NCBI RefSeq assembly: GCF_900169715.1
Contig: NZ_LT835160.1
Location: forward strand, 496,001-560,000
DNA: 64,000 nucleotides
Direction of reading: 5' to 3'
Origin: Kocuria massiliensis
GTDB lineage: Bacteria; Actinomycetota; Actinomycetes; Actinomycetales; Micrococcaceae
Below are positions 8,128 through 17,837 of the stretch, in pieces. Position numbers and translations under genes: made by a program. Under the pieces are notes generated by a model that made no database searches, was not told the origin of the DNA, and saw only the letters and a program-made list of their open reading frames with translations. The stretch's first letter is position 1. Every line of letters starts with the position of its first letter.

Positions 8128-9606
8128 TCAGTCAAGCCCCCAGTGCGTCACCCGTCCCCCAACGAACGTCGCCGCCACCGGCATATCCACTAGATTCCGG
8201 GCGGACTCCTCCGGGGTGTCTCCCGCGAACGGGTCGCGGTCCACGAGCACGACGTCGGCGGCGTCGCCGGTGCGGATTCGGTTCACGCCGTCGGTGGATG
8301 CGGCGAGCGCTTCCCTCGCCGTGAGGGACTGTTCAGGATGCCACGGTCCGCGCTCGTCCGCCGAGCGGTGCACGGCGGCCGCCATCGCGAGCCACGGGTC
8401 GAGGGGCGAGACGGGCGCGTCCGACCCGAGTGCCAGATTCACCCCGCGTTCCTTCATGGTTCGCACGGCAAAACAGCGGTCGGCGCGGTCGGCCCACAGC
8501 CGGTCCATCACGTCGCGGTCGTCGTACAGGTGAGCCGGTTGCACGCTCGCGGTGAGCCCGGCCTGGGCCAAACGGTCGACGTCGTCCCAGCGAATCACCT
8601 GGGCGTGCTCGATCGAACCGCGCGCACCCGTCTGCTCGAAGGCACCCAGGGCTAGGTCGACGGCGGCGTCGCCCAGCGCGTGAAGGGCCACATCCAGACC
8701 GGAAGACCGCGCTAGACCCAAAAGCCTGTGCAGTTCCTCGGCGGGAACCGTCTGCACTCCGCAGGCATTCACCAAGTCCGAGGCCTCCAAGTACGGATCA
8801 CAGCAGTGCGCCGTGCGGGTACCCAGGGAACCGTCCGAGATGATCTTGAGCGGCCCCATACGGATCAGCCCAAATTCATCCAGGGCGTCTCCGCTCCTCA
8901 GGCCTCGCTCCAGAACCGCATCCAATCGATCCGGGTAGACGCCGGTGCGCACCCTCAACGGCGAGGGGTCACCGGATAACCGTTCCGGCCAGACGTCGTA
9001 ATTCGCCGCGAACTCGAGGTCTACGATCCCCACCACGCCGCGGGCCGAAGCGGCCTGCATCGCATCGCGAACGGCAGACTCGGTATCCGGAACGTACGGC
9101 TGAAGCAGACCAAAAAGCGGGAACCAACGGTCCTCGTCGATGAGCCCGTCGATACCCGTCACGCCCACCAAGGCGAGCGCGGCCGAATTCAACCAGCCGT
9201 TGTGCATGTCTCCGCTAATGAGGATGGCGGGCCGAGACCCGGTCACCGCATCCAATTCGGCAACGGTGGGCTGCCGATTCCACACCGAGGCGCGGTACCC
9301 GAACCCAAAGACCACGGCTTCGTCGTCGGGACGAGCCAGGATGGCCTCCCCAACGATCCGGGTCACGGCCTCGGGAGACTCCGCACCCCGCAGATCCAGA
9401 CGCGACCTCGAGACGGCCCACTGGTCGAAATGGACGTGGGCATCCCATAATCCGGGGAGGAGCCACCGCCCGTCGGCCTCGACGACCTCGTCCGAGGACC
9501 GGGGTTCGATGCTGGGGCCCATTTCCACGCGGCCATCGGCGAGGCGTGCATCGACGATCGCCCCGGTGGCGGCGTCGCGGACCTGGCGCAAGAGGTAGGA
9601 GTGCAT
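8128..9606 (-). CDS. YtcJ-like amidohydrolase (metal-dependent hydrolase)
   Basis: A 492-residue amidohydrolase-superfamily protein. The metal-binding HxH is in LLPGLWDAHVHFDQW; other family motifs are GDMHNGWLNSAAL, the ISDGSLGTRTA stretch, ALHALGDAAVD, IEHAQVI and the late ALGSDAPVSP aspartate. The ATG at 9606 follows AAGGGGATC. Only 16 bases separate it from the murP stop, so it is the last gene of the murR-murQ-murP operon. YtcJ-family enzymes hydrolyse N-formyl, N-acyl or cyclic imide groups. A link to MurNAc or its lactoyl/peptide part is suggested by position only. Confidence 0.82.
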   Translation of the reverse strand: MHSYLLRQVRDAATGAIVDARLADGRVEMGPSIEPRSSDEVVEADGRWLLPGLWDAHVHFDQWAVSRSRLDLRGAESPEAVTRIVGEAILARPDDEAVVFGFGYRASVWNRQPTVAELDAVTGSRPAILISGDMHNGWLNSAALALVGVTGIDGLIDEDRWFPLFGLLQPYVPDTESAVRDAMQAASARGVVGIVDLEFAANYDVWPERLSGDPSPLRVRTGVYPDRLDAVLERGLRSGDALDEFGLIRMGPLKIISDGSLGTRTAHCCDPYLEASDLVNACGVQTVPAEELHRLLGLARSSGLDVALHALGDAAVDLALGAFEQTGARGSIEHAQVIRWDDVDRLAQAGLTASVQPAHLYDDRDVMDRLWADRADRCFAVRTMKERGVNLALGSDAPVSPLDPWLAMAAAVHRSADERGPWHPEQSLTAREALAASTDGVNRIRTGDAADVVLVDRDPFAGDTPEESARNLVDMPVAATFVGGRVTHWGLD

Positions 9607-9622
9607 GATCCCCTTTTCTACC

Positions 9623-11125
9623 TCATGCCCCCGCGCTCTCAACAGTCCGCTCCTCATCCGACATGCGTTCCACCAGGTCCTTGGGCACCCCAAAGAAGTA
9701 CGTCAGCACAAAACCGGCGATGTACGAGATCACGAGTCCGACGCCGTACACCGCAATGGCGGCGCCGATGCCGTGATTGCCCGCGGCCAGCGGAAACAAC
9801 GCCCAACCGCTCGGCCCAATCGCGGTGGATCCCGTGGCGAAGCCCAACTGATTGAACAACCCGATGAACCCGCCACCGAACGCACCTCCAATGCAGGCGG
9901 TGATGAAGGGGCGACCCATCGGCAGGGTCACGCCGTAGATGAGCGGTTCGCCAACACCCAAGATGCCGGCCGGAAGGGCGGATTTGATGGTGTTGCGCAG
10001 GGCGCGATTCCTGATGCGCAGGTAAACCGCCGCCGTCGCACCGACCTGGCCGCCACCCGCCATCGCGAGGATGGGAAGCAGCACGGTGTAGCCGGCCTGG
10101 GAGATCAGCGTGGTGTGAATCGGAATGAGCGCCTGATGCAGGCCGAGCATCACCAGGGGCAGGAACAGACCGGCCAACACGAACCCGGCGAATCCGCCGC
10201 CGGTACCGAGCAACCAGGTCGCGGCCGTACCGATTCCGGTGGAGATCCACCCGGCCACGGTCATCAACGGGAAAAGAGTCAGCGCGCCGGCGACGAGCAC
10301 CGTCACGGTCGGGACGATCAGCATCGCCAACGATTCCGGGGCCCATTTGCGGCACCACCGCTCGATATATGCGGCAAGGATCGCGGCGAACAGCGCACCG
10401 ATCACGCCGCCCTGCCCCGGCACGAGTTCCGTGCCCAGAATGGATACCTTGGCCACGCCCGCGAAAGGAATAATGGCCGCGACGGCGCCACCCAAAACCG
10501 GCGTTCCGCCGAATTCTTTGGCGGCGTTCATGCCTACAAACACGGCGATCAAGGTCATGAATCCGCTGGAAATAGCGGTCAGCACGGGCACGACGTCGGC
10601 GGCCCACGGCCAAGCCCCATTGGCCGCGAAGTTCTGCAAGACCCCGCTGAGTCCGGCGACGATGCCGCACGCGATCAACGCTGGGATCAGCGGCAAGAAA
10701 ATATTGGCGATGCGCCCCAAGAATGCTCGGACGGGCGAGGAACGTTTTTCCTTCTGCGCGCTTTTCATGCGAGCGCCCAGGGCTTGGAGGTCGTTCGGTG
10801 ACGAGGGGCCGTCGTCGGCGGCCGCTGAAGCGCTCGACTTCGTGGTCGAGGCTGATTCCTCCGCGGTGGAGCTGGACGTGGCGAGGGATTTTTCGATGTC
10901 GCGCGCCACGGTGTCCACGACTCCGGGGCCGAGCACCACCTGCATGGTCGGACCCGGGACAACCCCGAGCACGCCGTCGATGGCGCGCAGCCCCTCGAGG
11001 TCGACGTCCGATTCACGAGCCACCGGGATGCGTAACCGGGTGATGCAGTTCTCCACACCGCCGATATTCGAGGGTCCGCCGAGCCCGGCGATCACCTTCT
11101 GGGACATGTTGTTTTCTTCGGCCAT
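9623..11125 (-). CDS. murP: PTS N-acetylmuramic acid transporter EIIBC
   Basis: A 500-residue inner-membrane protein that imports and phosphorylates MurNAc. The EIIB domain comes first, with phosphocysteine C27 in ENCITRLR, then a Ser/Ala/Thr-rich linker (about 85-115), then an EIIC domain of about ten hydrophobic segments including GVGEPLIYGVTLP. There is no EIIA domain, as in E. coli MurP, so phosphate must come from an EIIA encoded elsewhere. The ATG at 11125 has AAAGGAG 5 bases upstream. The assignment to MurNAc rests on the adjacent murQ and the RpiR regulator; by sequence alone it could be a sucrose/beta-glucoside-type EIIBC. Confidence 0.85.
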   Translation of the reverse strand: MAEENNMSQKVIAGLGGPSNIGGVENCITRLRIPVARESDVDLEGLRAIDGVLGVVPGPTMQVVLGPGVVDTVARDIEKSLATSSSTAEESASTTKSSASAAADDGPSSPNDLQALGARMKSAQKEKRSSPVRAFLGRIANIFLPLIPALIACGIVAGLSGVLQNFAANGAWPWAADVVPVLTAISSGFMTLIAVFVGMNAAKEFGGTPVLGGAVAAIIPFAGVAKVSILGTELVPGQGGVIGALFAAILAAYIERWCRKWAPESLAMLIVPTVTVLVAGALTLFPLMTVAGWISTGIGTAATWLLGTGGGFAGFVLAGLFLPLVMLGLHQALIPIHTTLISQAGYTVLLPILAMAGGGQVGATAAVYLRIRNRALRNTIKSALPAGILGVGEPLIYGVTLPMGRPFITACIGGAFGGGFIGLFNQLGFATGSTAIGPSGWALFPLAAGNHGIGAAIAVYGVGLVISYIAGFVLTYFFGVPKDLVERMSDEERTVESAGA

Positions 11126-11162
11126 GATGACTCCTTTGTCCGTGTGCCGTCGCGATTTCGTT

Positions 11163-12053
11163 TTAGTAGTGGTTTCCGGTGCGCTCGAGGGCTGCCCGCA
11201 GCACACCCGCGTGGTGATCCAGCTCCGTTCGCGCCTGATCCGCGGTCATCCCGCCGAGAATCGACAGGATCGCGACCTTGGCACTGCCGTCAGCACCCTC
11301 GACGGCGTCTTCCACCTCCTGCGGACCCGCCCCGGTCACGTCCGCGACGATGCGTCGAACCCGCTCACGAAGCTTCACATTGGTGGACTGCACGTCGACC
11401 ATGAGGTTTCCGTACGTTTTGCCGAGTCGAACCATCGCGATCGTCGAGATCATGTTCAACACCAGCTTCTGTGCGGTCCCGGACTTTAACCGGGTCGAGC
11501 CAGCAACCAGCTCCGGTCCCACGACGACGTCGATCGGATGTTGCGCCGCCGCGGCGAGCTCTGACCCTTCGTTGCACGCGATGGAAGCCGTGGTGGCCTG
11601 GCGGCGGGCGGCCTCGCGAACCGCGCCGATGGCGTACGGAGTACGGCCGGACGCGGAAACGCCGACGACCGTGTCCTCCGGCCCGACGTCGAGGGCGGCG
11701 TCGTCCTCGGCACCCTCGATCGCGGAGACAAGTGCCTCGGATCCCCCGGCAATCAACCCGACGACCTGGCCTGGCCTGGTATTGAAGGTCGGCGGACATT
11801 CAGAGGCGTCAAGAACGCCCAGCCGTCCCGCGGTGCCCGCGCCCGCGTAGATCAAGCGGCCACCGGCGCGCAGCCCGGGAAGGGCCGCCTCGACGAGGTT
11901 CGCAATCTCTGTGGTCCTCTGGGCCACCGCCTCGGGGACCACGGCGTCTTGACGATTCATCGTGCGCGCCAATTCCTCGGTGGACATCCGGTCGAGGTCG
12001 GCGAATTCGGCGTTGACCGATTCCGTGGTGGTCAGGGGTGAAGACTGGCTCAT
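11163..12053 (-). CDS. murQ: N-acetylmuramic acid 6-phosphate etherase
   Basis: A 296-residue SIS-domain enzyme. It removes the D-lactyl ether from MurNAc-6-P to give GlcNAc-6-P in cell-wall salvage. Family hallmarks are YAGAGTAGRLGVLDASECPPTF-type signature, seen here as GAGTAGRLGV and ASECPPTF with the catalytic-type glutamate E85, the SIS motif SASGRTPYAIGA and KSGTAQKLVLNM. Length is typical. The start ATG overlaps the murR stop (ATGA). The open frame continues far upstream through murR but that is antisense-like translation. It feeds NagA/NagB in this same window. Confidence 0.95.
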   Translation of the reverse strand: MSQSSPLTTTESVNAEFADLDRMSTEELARTMNRQDAVVPEAVAQRTTEIANLVEAALPGLRAGGRLIYAGAGTAGRLGVLDASECPPTFNTRPGQVVGLIAGGSEALVSAIEGAEDDAALDVGPEDTVVGVSASGRTPYAIGAVREAARRQATTASIACNEGSELAAAAQHPIDVVVGPELVAGSTRLKSGTAQKLVLNMISTIAMVRLGKTYGNLMVDVQSTNVKLRERVRRIVADVTGAGPQEVEDAVEGADGSAKVAILSILGGMTADQARTELDHHAGVLRAALERTGNHY

Positions 12054-12979
12054 GACGTGGGCTCCTCGTGCGGCGCGGGTCGCCGCGTTCGTGATGATTT
12101 CTTGGGGGCGAGCGCCTCGCGTGAGAGGGCCAACGCGCGGTCCGACTGCTCCTCTCGTAGCTGGTACACCATCGTGAAGAGCGCATCGACGGCAAAGAGC
12201 TGGCCCGTTCGCGACGTCGTGGCGCCGATCCTCAAGCCGGCCTCCTGCGTAGCGACGCTGATCAGCACGTGGTCGGCCTCCGCGAGAGGGCTGCGGGGTT
12301 GCGTGGTGAGGCCAACCGTCGTGGCTCCCGCCTGAGATGCCAGATCCAGCGCTTCCACGACGTCGCGCGTGCAGCCCGAACCGGAGATGCCGACGATAAC
12401 GTCGCCGGGTTCCAGCAAGACCGCGAGGGTGAGCGCCGCATGAGCTTCGTCGGCGGCATGCGCTACGAGACCGATGCGGCTTAATTTGGCGGCCAAATCC
12501 CGGGCGACGAGGCCAGATGCCCCGATGCCGACCACGACGATTCGTCGGGCGACCGCAAGCTGTTCCGCGACGGCGAACACCACCTCGGGATCGAGGGAAC
12601 GCTGGGTGTGGGTGATGGATTCGCGCTCGATCGCCGCGAGCTTGGCGATGACGGTCTCGGGCGCATCCACGGATTCGATGCCTCCCGGGTACGACCCATC
12701 CCCGGGAACAGCCTGAGACCGGCCCAGTGAGGTGGCCAGGCTCGTCCGCAGCTCGCGGAATCCCCGACACCCAGCGGCACGCGCGAGCCGGATGACCGAA
12801 GCATCGCTGGTACCACTATGCGCCGCGACCTCGCCCACCGTCATGGGGACGACACGAGTGGGGTCCTCGAGCAGGAAGTCCGCGACGGCCGCAGGGCCTC
12901 GGCTCAAATTCGGGACCAACCCTCGCAGGACCGAGAGAACATCTACCTCGCAGGAGTTTTCCTTCTGAATTTGGGTCAT
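12050..12979 (-). CDS. murR: RpiR-family regulator of MurNAc use
   Basis: A 309-residue regulator with an N-terminal HTH_6 domain (about 20-90, recognition region DASVIRLARAAGCRGFREL) and a C-terminal SIS sugar-phosphate-binding domain (about 130-260, with VVGIGASGLVARDLA and GISGSGCTRDVVE). In E. coli MurR is a repressor released by MurNAc-6-P. The ATG at 12979 is used; a TTG twelve codons upstream is possible. It is the first gene of the mur operon and is divergent from nrdI. The ribosome-binding site is weak. Confidence 0.88.
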   Translation of the reverse strand: MTQIQKENSCEVDVLSVLRGLVPNLSRGPAAVADFLLEDPTRVVPMTVGEVAAHSGTSDASVIRLARAAGCRGFRELRTSLATSLGRSQAVPGDGSYPGGIESVDAPETVIAKLAAIERESITHTQRSLDPEVVFAVAEQLAVARRIVVVGIGASGLVARDLAAKLSRIGLVAHAADEAHAALTLAVLLEPGDVIVGISGSGCTRDVVEALDLASQAGATTVGLTTQPRSPLAEADHVLISVATQEAGLRIGATTSRTGQLFAVDALFTMVYQLREEQSDRALALSREALAPKKSSRTRRPAPHEEPTS

Positions 12980-13135
12980 AGTGAGAAGTTTTCTTTCAAT
13001 CGTGACGTCCGTCAACTAGTACGGCTCAACGTAGTTTTAAGTTCATATGCATGATATTTCTATATATGGCATCTCGAACAACGCTCAACCCCTACATCTT
13101 GTGGTCGTTTCGACGCTCAAACCGAAAGGAAGATC
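12980..13135. promoter_or_regulatory. Divergent promoter region murR / nrdI
   Basis: An AT-rich 156-base stretch between two divergent genes. Around 13047-13071 there is a weakly symmetric AT-rich element (TGCATGATAT ... ATATATGGCA) that may hold the nrdI promoter. I see no clear NrdR box. GAAAGGA (13124-13130) is the nrdI ribosome-binding site. Confidence 0.4.
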
Positions 13136-15259
<2,124 letters not shown>

Positions 15260-15304
15260 CGTTAAAGACTTTAGCAAGAGAGATTCCCGGCGTCTCGATA
15301 AACG

Positions 15305-16630
15305 CTACTTTTCCGTAGAGTTCTTGAGGGTCGCCTCGTCACCGCCCTCCGGGGTCGACGATGTGACTACCGCAGACTCGCCGTCTTGCGCCGGAGCATG
15401 CTCATTCGCTTTCTCCGTTTCATCCTCTTCGCGACCCGGCGTTCGCAGATTCCATTTACGGATCACGAATCGGAAGAGAACGTAGTAGATCACGGCATAG
15501 CCCAGCCCAATGGGAATCAGCCAGATCGAATTTTGCGAGATTCCGAAGTTCAACAAATAGTCGATCAACCCGGCGGAGAATCCAAAACCGGTATGGATAT
15601 CCAGGAAATTGACCAAAGCCATGGAGGTTCCCATGAGCACCGCGTGAATCAGGTACAAAGGCCACGCGATAAACATGAACGAGAATTCCAGCGGTTCGGT
15701 GATTCCCGTGAGAAACGCGGTCAAACCCGTCGAGAGCATGACGCCACCGACGACCTTTTTCTGACTCGGCTTGGCCTCCTGCCAGATGGCCAGGGCGGCG
15801 GCCGGCAGACCAAACATCATGATGGGGAAGAAGCCGGTCATGAAGACGCCGGCGCTCGGGTCGCCGGCGAAGAACCTGTTGAGATCGCCGTGGACGCCGT
15901 TGTAGTCGCCCAATATGAACCACACGATCGAGTTGAGAATGTGGTGGAGCCCAAAGGGAATCAGGAGCCGGTTCAGGAAGCCGTAGGCGCCGGCACCCAC
16001 GATGGTATTGCTCGAAACCGCTTCCCCGAGCGAAGACAGTCCTTTATCAAACAGGGGATACACCAGCGCTAGGATCACGCCCAGGACGAGCGCCGCGACG
16101 GACGTCAGAATCGGTACCAGCCGGCGGCCGCCGAAGAACCCGAGGAAGTCCGGGAGGCGGGTGCGATGAAATCTCTGCCACAGCAGGGCGGAGGTCAGAC
16201 CGATCACGATGCCACCGAGAACGCCATAGTTAATGCCACTGCCTTGGTCTCCCGAGGAAACGGACTGATCCGATAGGACGATCGGCGACATGACCTTGAA
16301 AACGTTGGTCATCACCAAGTAGCCGACGACGGCGGCGAGCGCCGTCGAGCCATCGCCCTTCTTGGCGAAACCGAAGGAAATGCCGACGGCGAAAAGCAAC
16401 GGAAGGCCGTCAAAGAGCGCGGAGCCCGCCGCGCCGATCACGTGGGCGGCGGTTTCGATGGAGGAGAACTGACCCAGAAGGTCGTCCTGGCCGAGCCTTT
16501 GCAAGATCGCTGCCGCAGGCAAAGCGGCAATCGGAAGCATCAGGCTACGCCCAAAGCGCTGCAAGACCTTCATGGCACGGCCGTCACCCTTTTTCTGCGA
16601 GGTGGCCGTTGAGGCTGCTGGGGATGTCAT
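15305..16630 (-). CDS. nagE: PTS EIIC, N-acetylglucosamine type (NagE-like)
   Basis: A 441-residue membrane permease domain of the glucose/GlcNAc PTS superfamily with about ten hydrophobic segments. Typical pieces are LMLPIAALPAAAILQRLG, HHILNSIVWF, and GITEPLEFSFMF, the conserved EIIC motif. The last 45 residues are polar. It contains only EIIC; EIIB is encoded separately and divergently at 16776 and EIIA is absent. In Streptomyces the GlcNAc PTS is split the same way (NagE2 plus NagF) and controlled by DasR at dre sites, matching the dre-like site upstream here. Substrate assignment to GlcNAc is by similarity and context. Confidence 0.85.
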   Translation of the reverse strand: MTSPAASTATSQKKGDGRAMKVLQRFGRSLMLPIAALPAAAILQRLGQDDLLGQFSSIETAAHVIGAAGSALFDGLPLLFAVGISFGFAKKGDGSTALAAVVGYLVMTNVFKVMSPIVLSDQSVSSGDQGSGINYGVLGGIVIGLTSALLWQRFHRTRLPDFLGFFGGRRLVPILTSVAALVLGVILALVYPLFDKGLSSLGEAVSSNTIVGAGAYGFLNRLLIPFGLHHILNSIVWFILGDYNGVHGDLNRFFAGDPSAGVFMTGFFPIMMFGLPAAALAIWQEAKPSQKKVVGGVMLSTGLTAFLTGITEPLEFSFMFIAWPLYLIHAVLMGTSMALVNFLDIHTGFGFSAGLIDYLLNFGISQNSIWLIPIGLGYAVIYYVLFRFVIRKWNLRTPGREEDETEKANEHAPAQDGESAVVTSSTPEGGDEATLKNSTEK

Positions 16631-16703
16631 GGGGACCTCGATTCTCGGGTGTCCGAGATTGGCGTGGATTGGTGCTGAGGGAGCGCAGTGATACGCTCTT
16701 CGT

Positions 16704-16732
16704 ACTGATTATAACCAGTGGTTCTGATCACT
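16704..16732. promoter_or_regulatory. Two overlapping dre-like operators
   Basis: ACTGATTATAACCAGT (16704-16719) and AGTGGTTCTGATCACT (16717-16732) are 16-base near-palindromes, matching the DasR/NagR consensus AGTGGTCTAGACCACT (or ACTGG...) at 11-12 of 16 positions. They sit between the divergent EIIC and EIIB genes and close to a GntR/HutC regulator gene. Confidence 0.6.
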
Positions 16733-16775
16733 CTCATCGACCCGTTGAAACTTGTCAAGACTTGAGGAGATTCTC

Positions 16776-17006
16776 ATGTTGGACCCGAAGCAGATCCTGG
16801 AAGCCCTGGGCGGCGCCGATAACGTCGAGGACATCGAAGGATGCATCACTCGGCTTCGCACCGAGGTCGGAGACTCATCCCTGGTCAATCAGGACGCCTT
16901 GAAGGCTCAGGGTGCGCACGGCGTCGTCGTCTCGGGAAGCATGGTGCAGGTGGTCGTTGGGCCTCAAGCCGAGAACATTGCCGAAGATATCCAGGATCTT
17001 CTGTAG
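16776..17006 (+). CDS. PTS EIIB, glucose/N-acetylglucosamine type, single domain
   Basis: A 76-residue soluble EIIB. The phosphocysteine is C23 in EGCITRLR, with the expected VSGSMVQVVVGPQAENIAEDI C-terminal half. It passes phosphate from EIIA to the sugar bound by EIIC, most likely the divergent NagE-like protein. GAGGAG lies 6 bases before the ATG. The GntR gene follows 13 bases later, so they form one operon. Confidence 0.9.
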   Translation: MLDPKQILEALGGADNVEDIEGCITRLRTEVGDSSLVNQDALKAQGAHGVVVSGSMVQVVVGPQAENIAEDIQDLL

Positions 17007-17019
17007 TTCCACCTCGTTC

Positions 17020-17766
17020 ATGGTTCATAAACACGAAAAAGTTCGGACCGCGCTGCGCCGATACGCCCTCACCGAGCTGTCCCCGGGGGCTTCGCTTCCC
17101 GGGGAACGTCAGCTCGAGAAGCATTTCGGCGTTTCTCGGATCACGGTGCGGCGCGCAGTCGCAGATCTCGTGGCCGAGGGCGTGCTGGTCCGCATCCACG
17201 GCAAGGGCACTTTCGTCTCTCACGGCAGAGTCCGGTCGGATCTCCACCTGGCGTCGTTCACCGAAGATATGGGCCTTGCCGGTTTACAGCCCTCCACCCA
17301 GATTCTGGTGGCCGAGCCTCTCACTCCCCCGTCCGAGGTTTCGGAGTTCTTTGGGCTCGGCGCGAATCAACCGACACTGTGCATCAAGCGTCTCCGCTCG
17401 GCCAATGATGCGCCGGTCAGCGTGGATGAATCATGGATGCGTCCGGACCTGACCGAATTTCTCCTCGCGCAGGACCTCACGAAGTCCCTCTACGGACACT
17501 TGTCCACCACGGATTTTCCGGTCCGCTCGGCGCACCAGACGGTGGAGGCAACATCGGCCGAATCTGAGTTGGCTCAGGTTTTGGATATTGCCGAAGCCTC
17601 CCCCGTGTTGCGCTTCATCCGCCACACGTTCTCGGTACAGGACGGCGCGCCGGTTCCCTTGGAATACTCCATTTCTACCTACCGCTCGGATCGGTACCAG
17701 TTGTCCATGCATCTACAGCTCTCTCCCGACCGATCCGTCAACTTCGAATCCGCAGACAACGCTTAA
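17020..17766 (+). CDS. GntR/HutC-family regulator (NagR/DasR-like)
   Basis: A 248-residue regulator. The winged helix occupies about residues 5-70 (LPGERQLEKHFGVSRITVRRAVADLV, with the recognition helix VSRITVRRAVADL, and the wing RIHGKGTFVSHG). The UTRA effector domain follows (about 90-235), with VLRFIRHTFSVQDG and PLEYSISTYRSDRYQ. HutC-type proteins of this kind sense GlcN-6-P or GlcNAc-6-P. Position next to EIIB and the dre-like sites supports control of the GlcNAc PTS. Confidence 0.88.
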   Translation: MVHKHEKVRTALRRYALTELSPGASLPGERQLEKHFGVSRITVRRAVADLVAEGVLVRIHGKGTFVSHGRVRSDLHLASFTEDMGLAGLQPSTQILVAEPLTPPSEVSEFFGLGANQPTLCIKRLRSANDAPVSVDESWMRPDLTEFLLAQDLTKSLYGHLSTTDFPVRSAHQTVEATSAESELAQVLDIAEASPVLRFIRHTFSVQDGAPVPLEYSISTYRSDRYQLSMHLQLSPDRSVNFESADNA

Positions 17767-17837
17767 CTTGTCGGTCGCCGCCCGTAACCTGGGGTCAACA
17801 CCCGGTACCGGACCGGGTGGCAACCCAGGAGGTGGCT

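Noticed and set aside
11163-12770. MurQ frame extended upstream to 535 residues
   Set aside because: The extra part lies in the wrong frame inside murR; ATGA overlap at 12053 gives the standard MurQ start.
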